Shown in pieces: positions 16,365 through 26,149 of a stretch of 64,000 bases of DNA (its first letter is position 1; each line of letters opens with the position of its first letter). Both the position numbers and the translations under genes were made by a program. The notes beneath the pieces are model-generated. The model was not told the origin of the DNA and did no database searches. It saw nothing but the letters and a program-made list of their open reading frames with translations. Origin of the DNA: Clostridium weizhouense (GTDB lineage Bacteria > Bacillota > Clostridia > Clostridiales > Clostridiaceae); NCBI RefSeq assembly GCF_019431045.1, contig NZ_JAHXPT010000010.1, positions 123,971 through 187,970 of the forward strand, written 5' to 3'.

Positions 16365-17330
16365 TTAAGCTTCTTTATATATACTATAAGCTTGTACATA
16401 TTTATTAAAATCCCATTCTTTTAAAAATTTTTCTGTACTATCATATCCAGATTGATATAATGCTAAGCTTCTTTCTTTAGATATATCAAATTCAGTTGTG
16501 CCTACTCCAAGAGTTGGGATATCTATTACTCTAACTAAGTCTTTATCTCTAATATATCTATCTTCACTTTTGTGACTAAAAATACAAGTATTAACTAAAT
16601 CATATGAATAGTATAAGAAGTTTGTTTTTCCTTGAGCGGTATAACTTAACTCTTGTTCATCAAGGTTAAAACCAAAGGTAGGGTATTCAGGCTTTTCCTC
16701 TGAGTCAAATATCCATATAGGGAAATTAGATAATATACCACCGTCTACAATAAAGCTTGTTCCTTTATTAGTTTGTAATTCTACTGGTTTGAAGAAAAAA
16801 GGAATACTCATGCTCATTCTTACTGCTTTTGATATTTCAAATTCCATAGGATCTATTCCGTATTTTGGAAGATCATCAGGGAAAATTAACATAGAGCCTT
16901 TTGTTATATCAGCAGCAATTAATTTAAGTTTAGATTTCCCGTTTACAAATACATCTTTAAATTTTGTTTTTGATTTTGCTTTAAGTAGATTGTTCATCCA
17001 TTTTTCAAAATAATCACCACTATAAAACCCTTTATCATTAAATAAATTATACATATGAGAAGCTTTTTCTAAAATATTACCTGAGCTAAGAATAGATATA
17101 TTTTTATCCAAAAAGTTGTTGTAATCTGTATTAATCATAATTTCTTTTATTTCTTTAGCTGTGTATCCTACTGCTAAAAGTGCTGATGTTATAGCTCCAG
17201 CTGATGTTCCAGCACATCTTTCTATTGAATAACCTTCTTCTTCAAGTTTCATTAGAGCTCCAACAAAGCCTATTCCCTTAACGCCACCTCCTTCAAATAC
17301 TGCATTAAATTTTTTTGTTTGATTTTTCAT
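16365..17330 (-). CDS. Patatin-like phospholipase/esterase
   Basis: About 321 aa from the ATG at 17330, which has GGAAGG 9 bases upstream; an ATG at 17339 abuts that site. The oxyanion motif EGGGVKG near the N-terminus, the nucleophile serine in GTSAG, and the catalytic Asp in VDGGILSNFP are all present, as in the bacterial RssA/patatin family. No signal peptide, so it acts in the cytoplasm or at the inner membrane face. These enzymes hydrolyse acyl esters of lipids. It is a lone gene next to a MITE; some patatins take part in phage defence but nothing here shows that. Confidence 0.88.
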   Translation of the reverse strand: MKNQTKKFNAVFEGGGVKGIGFVGALMKLEEEGYSIERCAGTSAGAITSALLAVGYTAKEIKEIMINTDYNNFLDKNISILSSGNILEKASHMYNLFNDKGFYSGDYFEKWMNNLLKAKSKTKFKDVFVNGKSKLKLIAADITKGSMLIFPDDLPKYGIDPMEFEISKAVRMSMSIPFFFKPVELQTNKGTSFIVDGGILSNFPIWIFDSEEKPEYPTFGFNLDEQELSYTAQGKTNFLYYSYDLVNTCIFSHKSEDRYIRDKDLVRVIDIPTLGVGTTEFDISKERSLALYQSGYDSTEKFLKEWDFNKYVQAYSIYKEA

Positions 17331-17713
17331 AGTTATCATCCTTCCTTATAAACTAAATTTGTTTTGAAGATTAATTTAAATGGATTTTTTAACCTTCTGT
17401 ATACTAAAAGGAAAGTGTGTTAAGAAATGTAAACTTAACTTATGAAAAATTTATAAAGAAGTTTTAGTATTCTTTGTTAGAAAATAAAAAGAGTATTTTG
17501 AAGAGTAATTTTATTTTTAAATTTTGGATTTAGAGTAAATGAGTTATATAATATAAAAATAGAAGAGATTAGAGATGAGAGTTTAGTTATTAAAATAAAA
17601 TGTTAGAAGTACAGAATAGTATATAATTAAAGTAGTAACTATTTTATAATGAGTGTAAATATATATTACAAAAATATTAAAGAAAATAATGATTATTGAG
17701 GTAAGAGAATAAT
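17331..17713. other. Intergenic region between divergent genes
   Basis: About 380 AT-rich bases with no hairpin terminator, repeat or RNA that can be named. Promoters for both flanking genes should lie here. Confidence 0.4.
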
Positions 17714-18433
17714 ATGAAAGTTAGCATTTTAAAAATATCTGATTTTTCTGAGGTAGATATAAATAAAATAAAGCAATATATCTCTGAAGAAAAAAGAAGA
17801 AAAGTTGATAAATTTTTCAAAAGAGAAGATAAATTAAGAGGAATATATGGTGAATTATTAATTAGAAAGATAATTATTGATAAATTAAAAATTAATAATA
17901 AAGATATAAAGTTTCAAATGAATAAATATGGAAAACTGTATTTAAAGGATATAGAAAATTTATATTTCAATATATCTCATTCTGAAGAATATGTTGTATG
18001 TTGTTTAGATAATAAACCAGTTGGTATAGATATTGAAATGATTAAACCTATTGAAATTAAGGAAATAGTAGAAAACTTTTTTACTATTTCAGAACAAAAC
18101 TATATTCTTGGAAAAAATACTTTAACAACATCAAAAGAAATTACTAATAAATTTTATGAAATTTGGACACTTAAAGAAAGTTTTATAAAATGTGTTGGTA
18201 AAGGATTATATATTCCGTTAAATGAATTTAATATTTATTTTGATAAAAAAGGTGAAATAAATATAGATACTAAAAAAACTGAAAATAAATATTTTTTTAA
18301 ACAAATTACAATAGATAAAGCATATAAAACTAGTATATGTTCACAAGGAAGTATTAAAATAAACGAACTTAATTATATTATGCCCAAACAGTTGATTAAT
18401 GAGTTCTATTACAAATATGGTAACTTTGAATAA
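17714..18433 (+). CDS. 4'-phosphopantetheinyl transferase, Sfp type
   Basis: 239 aa, GAGGTAAGAGAAT ribosome site. The family motifs are clear: VGIDIEMI with the Mg-binding Asp and Glu, and FYEIWTLKESFIKCVGKGL with the W-x-x-KE-(A/S)-x-x-K signature. It transfers the phosphopantetheine arm of coenzyme A to acyl or peptidyl carrier domains. Sfp-type members of this length usually serve polyketide or nonribosomal peptide synthetases. No carrier-protein gene is seen in the window, so its targets are elsewhere. Confidence 0.9.
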   Translation: MKVSILKISDFSEVDINKIKQYISEEKRRKVDKFFKREDKLRGIYGELLIRKIIIDKLKINNKDIKFQMNKYGKLYLKDIENLYFNISHSEEYVVCCLDNKPVGIDIEMIKPIEIKEIVENFFTISEQNYILGKNTLTTSKEITNKFYEIWTLKESFIKCVGKGLYIPLNEFNIYFDKKGEINIDTKKTENKYFFKQITIDKAYKTSICSQGSIKINELNYIMPKQLINEFYYKYGNFE

Positions 18434-18635
18434 TAAAATTATTATAAAAAAGAGCTTTGTTTAGATAATAGAAGTAATAAAGAATACTAATGATAAAATT
18501 TATCCCCCGATTTATAATTAAAAAAATGTTATCTATATAATATAAAAAATATAAAAAAAGCGAAAATATTATAAAATATTTAATAAAATATAAATTTAAA
18601 CGTTTTTTTAAGTTGTTTTCTAGAAATTCATAGAA

Positions 18636-18670
18636 AATATCATTTTTTTATTTTTATAAAAAATGATATT
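18636..18670. repeat. Palindrome in the clostripain promoter region
   Basis: AATATCATTTTTT at 18636-18648 is mirrored by AAAAAATGATATT ending at 18670. It lies 55 bases before the 18725 start codon, so it may be an operator or a terminator of the upstream gene. Confidence 0.45.
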
Positions 18671-18724
18671 ATGATTTTAATAACATATTTTACAAAAACA
18701 AGAAAATATAAAGGGGGCTTATGA

Positions 18725-20395
18725 ATGAATAAAAAATTAAAAATGTTAACTTCTATGATGTTATTGGGGAGCATGTTGTTAACGTCAATACCTGTATATG
18801 CAGATACAGTAACAAATGAAAAAGCAAATGAAACAAAACAAGAAAATGTAAATCAAACAAGCAAGAATATTATCCAAGCTAGAGTTTCAGAAAATATTAA
18901 TGACATTATTAATATGGATACTACTACTAAATCAGCAGTGCAATATGAAGAAGAAGTTAAGGATGAAAATGATGGCAAAAAATTAACTATTATGTTTTAT
19001 TGTGATGCAGATAATAATTTAGAACCTAATTTATTATTAGATCTTCAGGAAATGAAAGAAGGATATATTGATAATCCAAATTTAAATTTAATAGCTTTAG
19101 TTGATAGAAATGAAGGCTATTCTGATGATTCAAGTGTATTAGGAGAAGATTTTTCTGATACAAGAATGTATAAAATCGAAAGAAATAAAACTATTAGAAT
19201 TGATGGTGGGGATGAATTCCCTGAAATAACTAAAACAAGTAATTATGAAGCAAATATGGGTGATGCAAATACTTTAAAGAAATTTATAGATTCTTGTAAA
19301 GACCAATATCCTGCTGATAAATACGCACTTATTGTATCTAATCATGGTGGTGGAGCAAGAGAGGGTAAGACAGAAGAAGTTAAAAACCCTAAAGCAATAT
19401 GTTGGGATGAAACAGATGATAATGATTGCTTATATACTGCTGAAATATCTGACACCTTGACTGAAGATGAATCTGTAGATGTATTAGCTTATGATGCATG
19501 TTTAATGGGAACAGCAGAAGTTGCTTATCAATATAGACCTGGAAATGGTAGCTTTTCTGCAGATGTTATGGTTGCATCAGCACCTGTAGTTTGGGGATAT
19601 GGATTTGATTATAAAAGAATATTTAGTCGTCTTAAATCTGGTGGTGGAGATAATGGAAGAAGAGACTTAACTTTAGGAGGAAGAGAGAAATATTTTGATC
19701 CTTCAAAAGTTACAAATCTTGAACTAGGAGCAATAATGGTTGAAGCACAAAGGGATTCTGTTCAACGAGCTAATGTTAATAACCAAGCTTTAAGTTGCTT
19801 TGATTTAAGTAAAATAGAAAATGTAAAAGATTCAGTAGATGAACTTTCTAGAGCTTTATGGAAAGAAAATAAAAAATATGATATTGAAAATCTTAGAGGA
19901 AAAAATAGAAGAGTAAATTTAATTAATTATTTTAACCAAAATAGTAGTGCTGAATGGATGGCTTATCCATATTTTGATTTATATGATTTAAGTCAAAATA
20001 TAGCTAAAAGCTATAATTTTAGTGACAATATTAAGACTTTAGCTAAAAAAGTAATGAAAAATGTAGATAATACTATAGTATATTCATATGCTGGAAGTAA
20101 ATTTAAAGGTTTTACTGAAGGTAAAAATGGAATGAGTATTTTCTTACCAGATGGAAATAAAATATATACTGATCAATTTTCATATATGAGTTTTCCTTGT
20201 TGGCAAGGTCAAAGTTGGTATAACTCAATAGATACAACTATTATTAAAGATAATTATTTATATGGTAAATTAAGCTGGTGCAAAGATGGACAAACTCCTG
20301 AAATCAATGATGTTGGAAATTGGTTTGAACTTTTAGATTGCTGGTTTGATACTTCAAATGATGAAACTGGTGGAGTAAACCGATATCAATGGTAA
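18725..20395 (+). CDS. Secreted clostripain-family (C11) cysteine peptidase
   Basis: 556 aa, start supported by AAAGGGGG. A signal peptide (LTSMMLLGSMLLTSIPVYA) directs export. The peptidase domain starts near residue 80 (KKLTIMFYCDADNNLE). The catalytic His lies in SNHGGGAREG near residue 204 and the catalytic Cys in LAYDACLMGTAEVAY near residue 257, as in clostripain. Clostripain cleaves after arginine and matures by self-processing; the long stretch between residues 280 and 320 could hold the processing site. Monocistronic. Confidence 0.88.
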   Translation: MNKKLKMLTSMMLLGSMLLTSIPVYADTVTNEKANETKQENVNQTSKNIIQARVSENINDIINMDTTTKSAVQYEEEVKDENDGKKLTIMFYCDADNNLEPNLLLDLQEMKEGYIDNPNLNLIALVDRNEGYSDDSSVLGEDFSDTRMYKIERNKTIRIDGGDEFPEITKTSNYEANMGDANTLKKFIDSCKDQYPADKYALIVSNHGGGAREGKTEEVKNPKAICWDETDDNDCLYTAEISDTLTEDESVDVLAYDACLMGTAEVAYQYRPGNGSFSADVMVASAPVVWGYGFDYKRIFSRLKSGGGDNGRRDLTLGGREKYFDPSKVTNLELGAIMVEAQRDSVQRANVNNQALSCFDLSKIENVKDSVDELSRALWKENKKYDIENLRGKNRRVNLINYFNQNSSAEWMAYPYFDLYDLSQNIAKSYNFSDNIKTLAKKVMKNVDNTIVYSYAGSKFKGFTEGKNGMSIFLPDGNKIYTDQFSYMSFPCWQGQSWYNSIDTTIIKDNYLYGKLSWCKDGQTPEINDVGNWFELLDCWFDTSNDETGGVNRYQW

Positions 20396-20435
20396 AAATA
20401 AAAAAGAGATTTTCTCATAAATAATTTTAAATTTA

Positions 20436-20457
20436 GGCTATGTTTTAAAACATAGCC
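20436..20457. mobile_element. Minimal end-to-end MITE remnant / hairpin
   Basis: A perfect 22-base palindrome GGCTATGTTTTAAAAC + ATAGCC equals the two ends of the 16125 element joined with no interior. Extended arms (TTTA...TAAA) make a 30-base perfect inverted repeat. It may now act as terminator for the clostripain-like gene. Confidence 0.55.
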
Positions 20458-20514
20458 TAAAATAATTTATATGATAATATTTATACAATAAAAAAGATTG
20501 ATTGGAGAGATTTT

Positions 20515-20667
20515 ATGAATGATATAGAAAACAAAATTAAAGGTGCTTATAAAGAATCAAAAAATATTTATGATAATCTTTTAACTAAGAGTCGGTTGAA
20601 AACTATGGAAATAATGTATAAAATTAATATAAAATCTAATGTATTGGAATTAAGCATAATAAGTTAG
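20515..20667 (+). pseudogene. Truncated SAM-dependent methyltransferase N-terminus
   Basis: GGAGAG lies before an ATG that opens NDIENKIKGAYKESKNIYDN, a beginning typical of small clostridial class I methyltransferases (KIK..YKESK.IYD..L). After about 28 residues the similarity stops and the frame ends at residue 50. The SAM-binding core is missing, so this is a deletion remnant. Confidence 0.5.
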
Positions 20668-20740
20668 ATTTAAAATGAAATAGTTAAAGATTAGTTTACG
20701 AGTAAGATAAGACTATTTAGGTAGAGTGAGAGGTATAAAT

Positions 20741-21670
20741 ATGGGAAAAAAAGATAAGAAAGTAACAGGTGGAATAATTGTTGCAGCTGGAAAATCATCG
20801 GAAGGAAGTAGTACTAATCCATTATTAAAAATTGGTTCTATCACTATAATCAAAAGGATTGTTTTAACTCTCCAGAAAGCCTCAGTTTCACCAATTGTGA
20901 TAATTACAGGATATAAAGCTGATGAAATTGAACGTGATTTAGTTAATTATGGGGTTATATTTTTGAAAAATAATGAGTATGAAAATTCAAAAAAATTTGA
21001 GTCTGCAAAGATAGGGTTAGATTTTTTACAGAATAAATGTGATCAAGTAATATTTACTCCTGTAAGTATTCCAATGTTTACAACAGAAACTCTTCAAATT
21101 ATGATAGAACGTAACAAAGCCTTGGTTTCTCCATCATATCATGGTAAATCTGGACATCCACTTTTAATAGCGTCTGAATTAATTCCTAAAATTTTAGAAT
21201 ATGACGGAAATATGGGGATGAGAGGAGCTATTAAGAATACTGGAGTTAAAAGAGAATGGATAAATGTAGATGATGAAGGTATTATTTATGATACAGATTA
21301 TGTTGATCAATTAGATGAACTTTTAATAAAGCATAATCAACGTATATTACATCCTTTTGTTAAAATTAGTATAGAAAAAGAAGCTTCATTTTTTGATTCT
21401 AGAGCAAAATTACTTTTAATTTTGATTCATGATATGAATTCTGTACGAGGTGCATGTAGGCATATGGCATTGTCTTATAGTAAGGCATGGAACATTTTAA
21501 ATCAGCTAGAAGGAGAGCTTGGTTATTCAGTTGTTGAAAGGAAGCATGGAGGGAGTAAAGGAGGAAAAACCTATTTAACAAAAGAAGGTTTAGAATTTTT
21601 AAAGAAATATCAACAGTTTGAACAAAATGTGAGGCAGTATGCAAAAAAAGAATTTGAAAGATTATTTTAA
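20741..21670 (+). CDS. NTP-transferase (MocA/MobA-like) fused to ModE-type DNA-binding domain
   Basis: About 309 aa from the ATG at 20741 (GAGAGG 7 bases upstream; the GTG at 20726 is less likely). Residues ~10-200 form a nucleotidyltransferase (GGIIVAAGKSS, VIITGYKADEI, TPVSIPMFT, SGHPLLI), like MocA-type enzymes that add CMP or GMP to molybdopterin. The last ~100 residues form a ModE-type winged helix (SVRGACRHMALSYSKAWNIL, GGSKGGKTYLTKEG). The lysine of the MocA sugar-nucleotide loop is changed (SSEGSSTNPLLK), so activity is uncertain. It lies before the molybdenum hydroxylase gene and may sense cofactor and control it. Confidence 0.82.
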   Translation: MGKKDKKVTGGIIVAAGKSSEGSSTNPLLKIGSITIIKRIVLTLQKASVSPIVIITGYKADEIERDLVNYGVIFLKNNEYENSKKFESAKIGLDFLQNKCDQVIFTPVSIPMFTTETLQIMIERNKALVSPSYHGKSGHPLLIASELIPKILEYDGNMGMRGAIKNTGVKREWINVDDEGIIYDTDYVDQLDELLIKHNQRILHPFVKISIEKEASFFDSRAKLLLILIHDMNSVRGACRHMALSYSKAWNILNQLEGELGYSVVERKHGGSKGGKTYLTKEGLEFLKKYQQFEQNVRQYAKKEFERLF

Positions 21671-21786
21671 AATTTTAGAAATTTATATAAACAAGTTCTT
21701 TTCACAAAGAATTTGAAGGAAAAAATCCTCCGTTTTATAATAATTATAAGATAATTTGTTAAATTATTCTAAATGGGAGGGTATTT

Positions 21787-24354
21787 ATGTTTAAATTAAA
21801 TGTTAATGGTAAAGATGTAGTTTCTGATATAGACAAGTCACTACTATCTTTTTTAAGAGAGGATTTGAGAATTACTTCTGCAAAAGATGGTTGTAGTGAA
21901 GGTGCATGTGGGACATGTACTGTATTAGTTGATGGAAAAAAAGTAAAAGCTTGTATACAAAAAGTATCAAAATTTGAGGGGAAAAAGATTTTAACTGTAG
22001 AAGGATTAAGTCCTAGAGAAAAAGAGGTTTATGAACATTGCTTTGCAGAAGCAGGAGCAGTTCAATGTGGTTTCTGTATTCCGGGAATGGTGATTTGTGC
22101 AAAAGCTTTATTAGATGTTAATCTTAATCCAACAAGAGTAGATGTAAAGAAAGCAATTAATGGTAACATTTGTCGTTGTACAGGATATAAGAAAATTGAA
22201 GAAGCAATTTTAATGGCAGCAGAATATTTTAGAAATAATATTCAAATTACACCTAATCCAACTGAATTAAAGATGGCACAAAGATTTAAACGTGTTGATG
22301 CAGCTGAAAAAGTAAATGGAACAGGTATGTTTGTAGATGATATTGAATTGCCAGGAATGATTTATGCAAAAGCAGTCCATTCTAAATATCCAAGAGCTAT
22401 TATAAATAAAATTGATATAAGTAAAGCAGAAGATCATCCAGATTGTGTTAAAATTTTATTAGCAAAGGATGTTCCAAACAAACGTATTGGACATATAAAA
22501 CAAGATTGGGATGTAATGCTTGCTGAAGGTGAAATAACTAGATATGTAGGAGATGCATTAGCATTAGTAGCAACTTATCATAAAGATAAACTTGAAGAAG
22601 TTTGCGCACTTATTGAAGTCGATTACACAGAACTTGAGCCAGTTACTTCTCCAACGGATGCTTTAAGATCAGATGCACCTTTAATTCATGAAGATGGAAA
22701 TATTATGAGCCGTGCTATGCTTCAACGTGGTAATGCAGCTGAGGCAATCAAAAATTCTAAATATGTGGTAACAAGAAAGTATCAAACACCATGTCAAGAA
22801 CATGGATTTATGGAACCAGAATGTGCAATTGCAATGCCTGAAGGAGAAGATGGTCTTTTGTTATATACTAGTTCACAATCTGTATATGATGAACAACGTG
22901 AAATTTCAACTATGCTTCAAATTCCAATGGAAAAAGTACATTCTCATTCTCAACTTGTTGGAGGAGGATTTGGTGGAAAAGAAGATATGAGCGTTCAACA
23001 TCATGCGGCATTAATGGCATGGTATACTAAAAAACCAGTAAAAGTAAAATTCTCAAGACAAGAAAGCTTAAATTATCATACTAAACGTCATCCAATGGGA
23101 ATAGAAATGACAACTGCTTGTGATGAAAACGGTTATTTAACTGCTATGAAAGCTGTTATTATTGCTGACACTGGTGCATATGCATCTCTTGGGGGACCAG
23201 TACTAGAAAGAGCATGTACTCACGCAGGTGGACCATACAATTATCAAAATATGGATATACTTGGAATGTCAGTTTATACTAATAATGTTGTTAGTGGAGC
23301 TTTTAGAGGTTTTGGAGCAGCACAAAGTTGTTTTGCTACTGAAAGTAATATTAATCTATTAGCAGAAATGGTAGGTATTTCACCATGGGAAATTCGTTAT
23401 CGTAATGCAATTCGTCCAGGTCAAGTATTACCAAATGGTCAGATAGCTGATGAAAGTGTTGCTATTGTAGAATGCTTGGAAGCAGTTAAAGATGTATATG
23501 AATCAAATCCATATGCAGGTATTGCTATAGGATGGAAAAACAGTGGAACTGGTGTAGGACATAAGGATATTGGACGTTGTATTTTATCTATTGAAGATGG
23601 CAAAGTGCATATTAGAACTTCAGCAGCTTGTATGGGGCAAGGAATAGCACAAATGTGTACTACTGTGTTATGTGAAACAACTGGTTTAGATCCAGCTCTT
23701 ACTATACATGAAAGACCAGATACTGTTCGTACACCAAATTCAGGAACTAGTACAGCTTCAAGACAAACTGTAGTAACAGGTGAGGCTGTAAGAAGAGTAT
23801 CTGAAAAATTGAAAGCAGAACTAGATAAAGGATTAACATTAGAAGACTTAGAAGGTAGAGAATTTTTTGGAGAGTATTCTGCAAAGACAGATCCAATGGG
23901 AGCTATAAAAGATAATCCGATTAGTCATGTGAGTTATAGTTATGGTGCTCAAGTTGTAGTTCTTAATGAAGAAGGAAAAGTTGTAAAAGTAGTCGCTGGA
24001 TTTGATGTTGGAACACCAGTTAATATTCAATCTGTTGAAGGACAAATTGAAGGTGGTATGGTTATGGGATTAGGTTATGCTTTGACAGAAGAATTTAAAG
24101 TTGAAGGAGGATATCCTAAGACAAAATTAGGTACATTGGGACTTATAAGAGCAAATGATGCTCCAGAACTTGAAGTTATTCTTGTACAAGCTAAAGGAAA
24201 AATCCCTGAAACTTATGGAGCAAAAGGTTGTGGAGAATTATGTTTAATTCCAACAGCACCTGCTTGTGCACATGCTTATTATAGATTAGATGGTAAATTC
24301 CGTACTCATTTTCCATTAAGAGACACATTTTATAAAAAGTCAAAAAATAAATAA
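21787..24354 (+). CDS. Molybdenum hydroxylase, fused 2Fe-2S and Mo-cofactor subunits (xanthine dehydrogenase-like)
   Basis: 855 aa, ATG after GGGAGGG. Residues 1-75 are a plant-type ferredoxin domain (CSEGACGTCTVLVDG and a fourth Cys) and 75-160 the second 2Fe-2S domain (CGFCIPGMVIC, NICRCTGY). Residues ~170-850 are the molybdopterin domain (AHGFMEPE-like EHGFMEPE, GGGFGGKED, FRGFGAAQ, and catalytic Glu in GAKGCGE). No FAD domain is fused, which is the pattern of the selenium-dependent xanthine dehydrogenase-like family of purine-fermenting clostridia. Those carry a labile selenium on Mo. Cofactor genes lie on both sides. Substrate (xanthine, purine or other heterocycle) is not certain. Confidence 0.88.
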   Translation: MFKLNVNGKDVVSDIDKSLLSFLREDLRITSAKDGCSEGACGTCTVLVDGKKVKACIQKVSKFEGKKILTVEGLSPREKEVYEHCFAEAGAVQCGFCIPGMVICAKALLDVNLNPTRVDVKKAINGNICRCTGYKKIEEAILMAAEYFRNNIQITPNPTELKMAQRFKRVDAAEKVNGTGMFVDDIELPGMIYAKAVHSKYPRAIINKIDISKAEDHPDCVKILLAKDVPNKRIGHIKQDWDVMLAEGEITRYVGDALALVATYHKDKLEEVCALIEVDYTELEPVTSPTDALRSDAPLIHEDGNIMSRAMLQRGNAAEAIKNSKYVVTRKYQTPCQEHGFMEPECAIAMPEGEDGLLLYTSSQSVYDEQREISTMLQIPMEKVHSHSQLVGGGFGGKEDMSVQHHAALMAWYTKKPVKVKFSRQESLNYHTKRHPMGIEMTTACDENGYLTAMKAVIIADTGAYASLGGPVLERACTHAGGPYNYQNMDILGMSVYTNNVVSGAFRGFGAAQSCFATESNINLLAEMVGISPWEIRYRNAIRPGQVLPNGQIADESVAIVECLEAVKDVYESNPYAGIAIGWKNSGTGVGHKDIGRCILSIEDGKVHIRTSAACMGQGIAQMCTTVLCETTGLDPALTIHERPDTVRTPNSGTSTASRQTVVTGEAVRRVSEKLKAELDKGLTLEDLEGREFFGEYSAKTDPMGAIKDNPISHVSYSYGAQVVVLNEEGKVVKVVAGFDVGTPVNIQSVEGQIEGGMVMGLGYALTEEFKVEGGYPKTKLGTLGLIRANDAPELEVILVQAKGKIPETYGAKGCGELCLIPTAPACAHAYYRLDGKFRTHFPLRDTFYKKSKNK

Positions 24355-24488
24355 TAAATATGTTTTACAATAATAAGTGTTCAATAAATCTAATAGCAAT
24401 TTATTCTTGTGTTGAATAATTTAGACTTGAAGCATATATATATTATAATCATTGTAAGACTATATTTTAATGAAAGTGAGATAGTTGA

Positions 24489-25100
24489 ATGAATATAAAT
24501 GGAGTAATATTGGCTGCAGGATTATCTAGTCGTATGAAAGAGTTTAAACCTCTTATGAAATTGAGAGGAAAAACTATTATTGAAAATAGTATTGATAGTA
24601 TGTTTAATGTTGGTGTAAATAAGGTGGTTTTAGTATTGGGACATAGAGCTAAAGAAGTTGAAGCTTTGCTTTATAATAAATATGATCCTTTAAGATTAAT
24701 ATTTGTAAAAAATAAAAACTATGCAGAAACTGACATGCTAACATCTATTAAAATTGGAATATCAGAATTAGATAATTGTGATGCATTTTATCTTCTTCCA
24801 GGGGATATGCCAGCCATTAATACTAAAACTTTTATTGCAGTAAAAGAAAATATGTGCAGAACTCATGCAATGGTTTCTTTCCCTACTATTGATGGATATA
24901 AAAAGCATCCACCTTTGATTTCATCAAAATGTATAGATTATATACTTAACTTTAATGAACAAGGTGGTCTTAGAGAAATATGGAAACAACTTCAAGATCA
25001 GATAGCAACAGTTCCTGTTAAAGATATTGGATGTACATTAGATGCAGACACAACTGAAGATTACAATAGGTTAGTAAACTATATGGAAGGTTATAATTAA
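24489..25100 (+). CDS. Molybdenum cofactor cytidylyltransferase, MocA/YgfJ-like
   Basis: 203 aa. GVILAAGLSSRMKEFKPLMKL is the nucleotide-binding loop with the conserved Arg and Lys; VLVLGHRAKEVE, LLPGDMPAIN (metal-binding Asp) and the KHPPLISS motif complete the family pattern. The enzyme joins CTP to molybdopterin to make the MCD form used by hydroxylases of the xanthine dehydrogenase family. It lies 134 bases after the hydroxylase, matching the YgfJ-type pairing seen in selenium-dependent hydroxylase loci. A weak GAAAGTGAG ribosome site precedes the ATG. Confidence 0.88.
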   Translation: MNINGVILAAGLSSRMKEFKPLMKLRGKTIIENSIDSMFNVGVNKVVLVLGHRAKEVEALLYNKYDPLRLIFVKNKNYAETDMLTSIKIGISELDNCDAFYLLPGDMPAINTKTFIAVKENMCRTHAMVSFPTIDGYKKHPPLISSKCIDYILNFNEQGGLREIWKQLQDQIATVPVKDIGCTLDADTTEDYNRLVNYMEGYN

Positions 25101-25233
25101 TTTTAAACTATTTGTTTTATGGGGTAAAAGTGTTAATTTATAAAGAGATGATAACATAAAAAAGTAATTTTATATAAAAAATAAGGTGAAATTTAAGATG
25201 CTAATATAGAATTTTATTTTAATTACCAAAATT

Positions 25234-25275
25234 CTCAACAATACTTTTAATGTAAGTATTGTTGGGGATTTTTTA
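25234..25275 (+). terminator. Intrinsic terminator
   Basis: Stem CTCAACAATACTT / AAGTATTGTTGGG with a 7-base loop and then GATTTTTTAA. It closes the molybdenum hydroxylase cluster. Confidence 0.8.
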
Positions 25276-25316
25276 ATTTATGAGATAAATAGACTATATT
25301 TTTTCATTTTATTTTA

Positions 25317-25390
25317 GGCTATGTTTTAAAATAAATTCCTCTGTCCGTGAGCTTTATACTATAATATCAACATTTAGTTAAAACATAGCA
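25317..25390. mobile_element. Short MITE-like element (74 bp)
   Basis: Left end GGCTATGTTTTAAAAT; right end AGTTAAAACATAGC. The interior (AAATTCCTCTGTCCGTGAGC, then TTATACTATAATATCAACAT) matches the right part of the 225-bp element at 16125, so this is a deletion derivative. The 8-base flanks TTATTTTA and TTGTTTTA agree at 7 of 8 positions. Confidence 0.7.
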
Positions 25391-25725
25391 TTGTTTTAAT
25401 AAGAATAGTAATGGTAAATGATATTAATATGGAAATTTGTATATAATAAATCAAGAAAAATATAAAAAGATTTATAGAAACATATTATAATTAATTTATA
25501 ATATATAAGCTCCAAGAAAGTTTGTTCATTAATATAGATATTAAATTTATAAATAGTATTATTCACCAGTATAGAGAGGAATTTATATAAAAAATTTATG
25601 ATATATATGCTTCTAACTAGATATTATTAATTAAACATATAATTTTCTATATAAATAATATAAAATATTATAAATGTAATAACTTAATTAGAATATATAT
25701 ATTAAATATTAGGAGGAAATTTTCA
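25391..25725. other. Intergenic, nothing recognised
   Basis: About 335 very AT-rich bases. Apart from promoters expected for the next gene, no ORF, hairpin or repeat can be supported. Confidence 0.4.
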
Positions 25726-25977
25726 ATGAAAATTTGTGATATTTTATTTGGTTCAAGGCCAAAAACTATTTCAATGATAATAGAAGAGGGGAATTTGGAG
25801 GAACTTAAAGCTTTTATAGAAAATGGAGGCAATGTTAATGAAAAATGTGATGATAAAAGCCTACTTAATTTTGCCATAGATAATTGTGAAAATAATTATT
25901 TTGAAGTAATAGAATTTTTAGTTAATAATGGTGCAGATATAAATAGTCATCAAAGTTATTTTAAATTATGCAGATAA
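25726..25977 (+). CDS. Short ankyrin-repeat protein
   Basis: 83 aa, AGGAGG site 10 bases before the ATG. EEGNLEELKAFIENGGNVNE and FEVIEFLVNNGADINSH are two ankyrin repeats. A third repeat would be expected, but the protein stops within a few residues, so it is probably a truncated form of a longer ankyrin protein. Ankyrin repeats mediate protein contacts. A terminator follows directly, overlapping the stop codon. Confidence 0.65.
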   Translation: MKICDILFGSRPKTISMIIEEGNLEELKAFIENGGNVNEKCDDKSLLNFAIDNCENNYFEVIEFLVNNGADINSHQSYFKLCR

Positions 25978-26008
25978 AGACTAGAATTCTTTAGGTTTTC
26001 TAGTCTTT
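25976..26008 (+). terminator. Intrinsic terminator (AAAGACTAGAA type)
   Basis: Perfect 11-bp stem AAAGACTAGAA / TTCTAGTCTTT with an 11-base loop. The same stem recurs at 62974-63014 beside another gene remnant. Confidence 0.75.
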
Positions 26009-26149
26009 ATTTATGGTGAAATATAGATATTAAAAAATTAAAACATATAGAGAATATAAATAAAAATCTTCAAAATAAAAGATGTAATAATATTATATAA
26101 AAAGGTAAAGAAATGACTTTTTAGAAATAGCTAAAAGAAACAACAGTGT

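Noticed and set aside
16365..17330. Patatin as CapV-like effector of a CBASS system
   Set aside because: No cyclic-nucleotide synthase gene is adjacent; lone gene with its own flanks.
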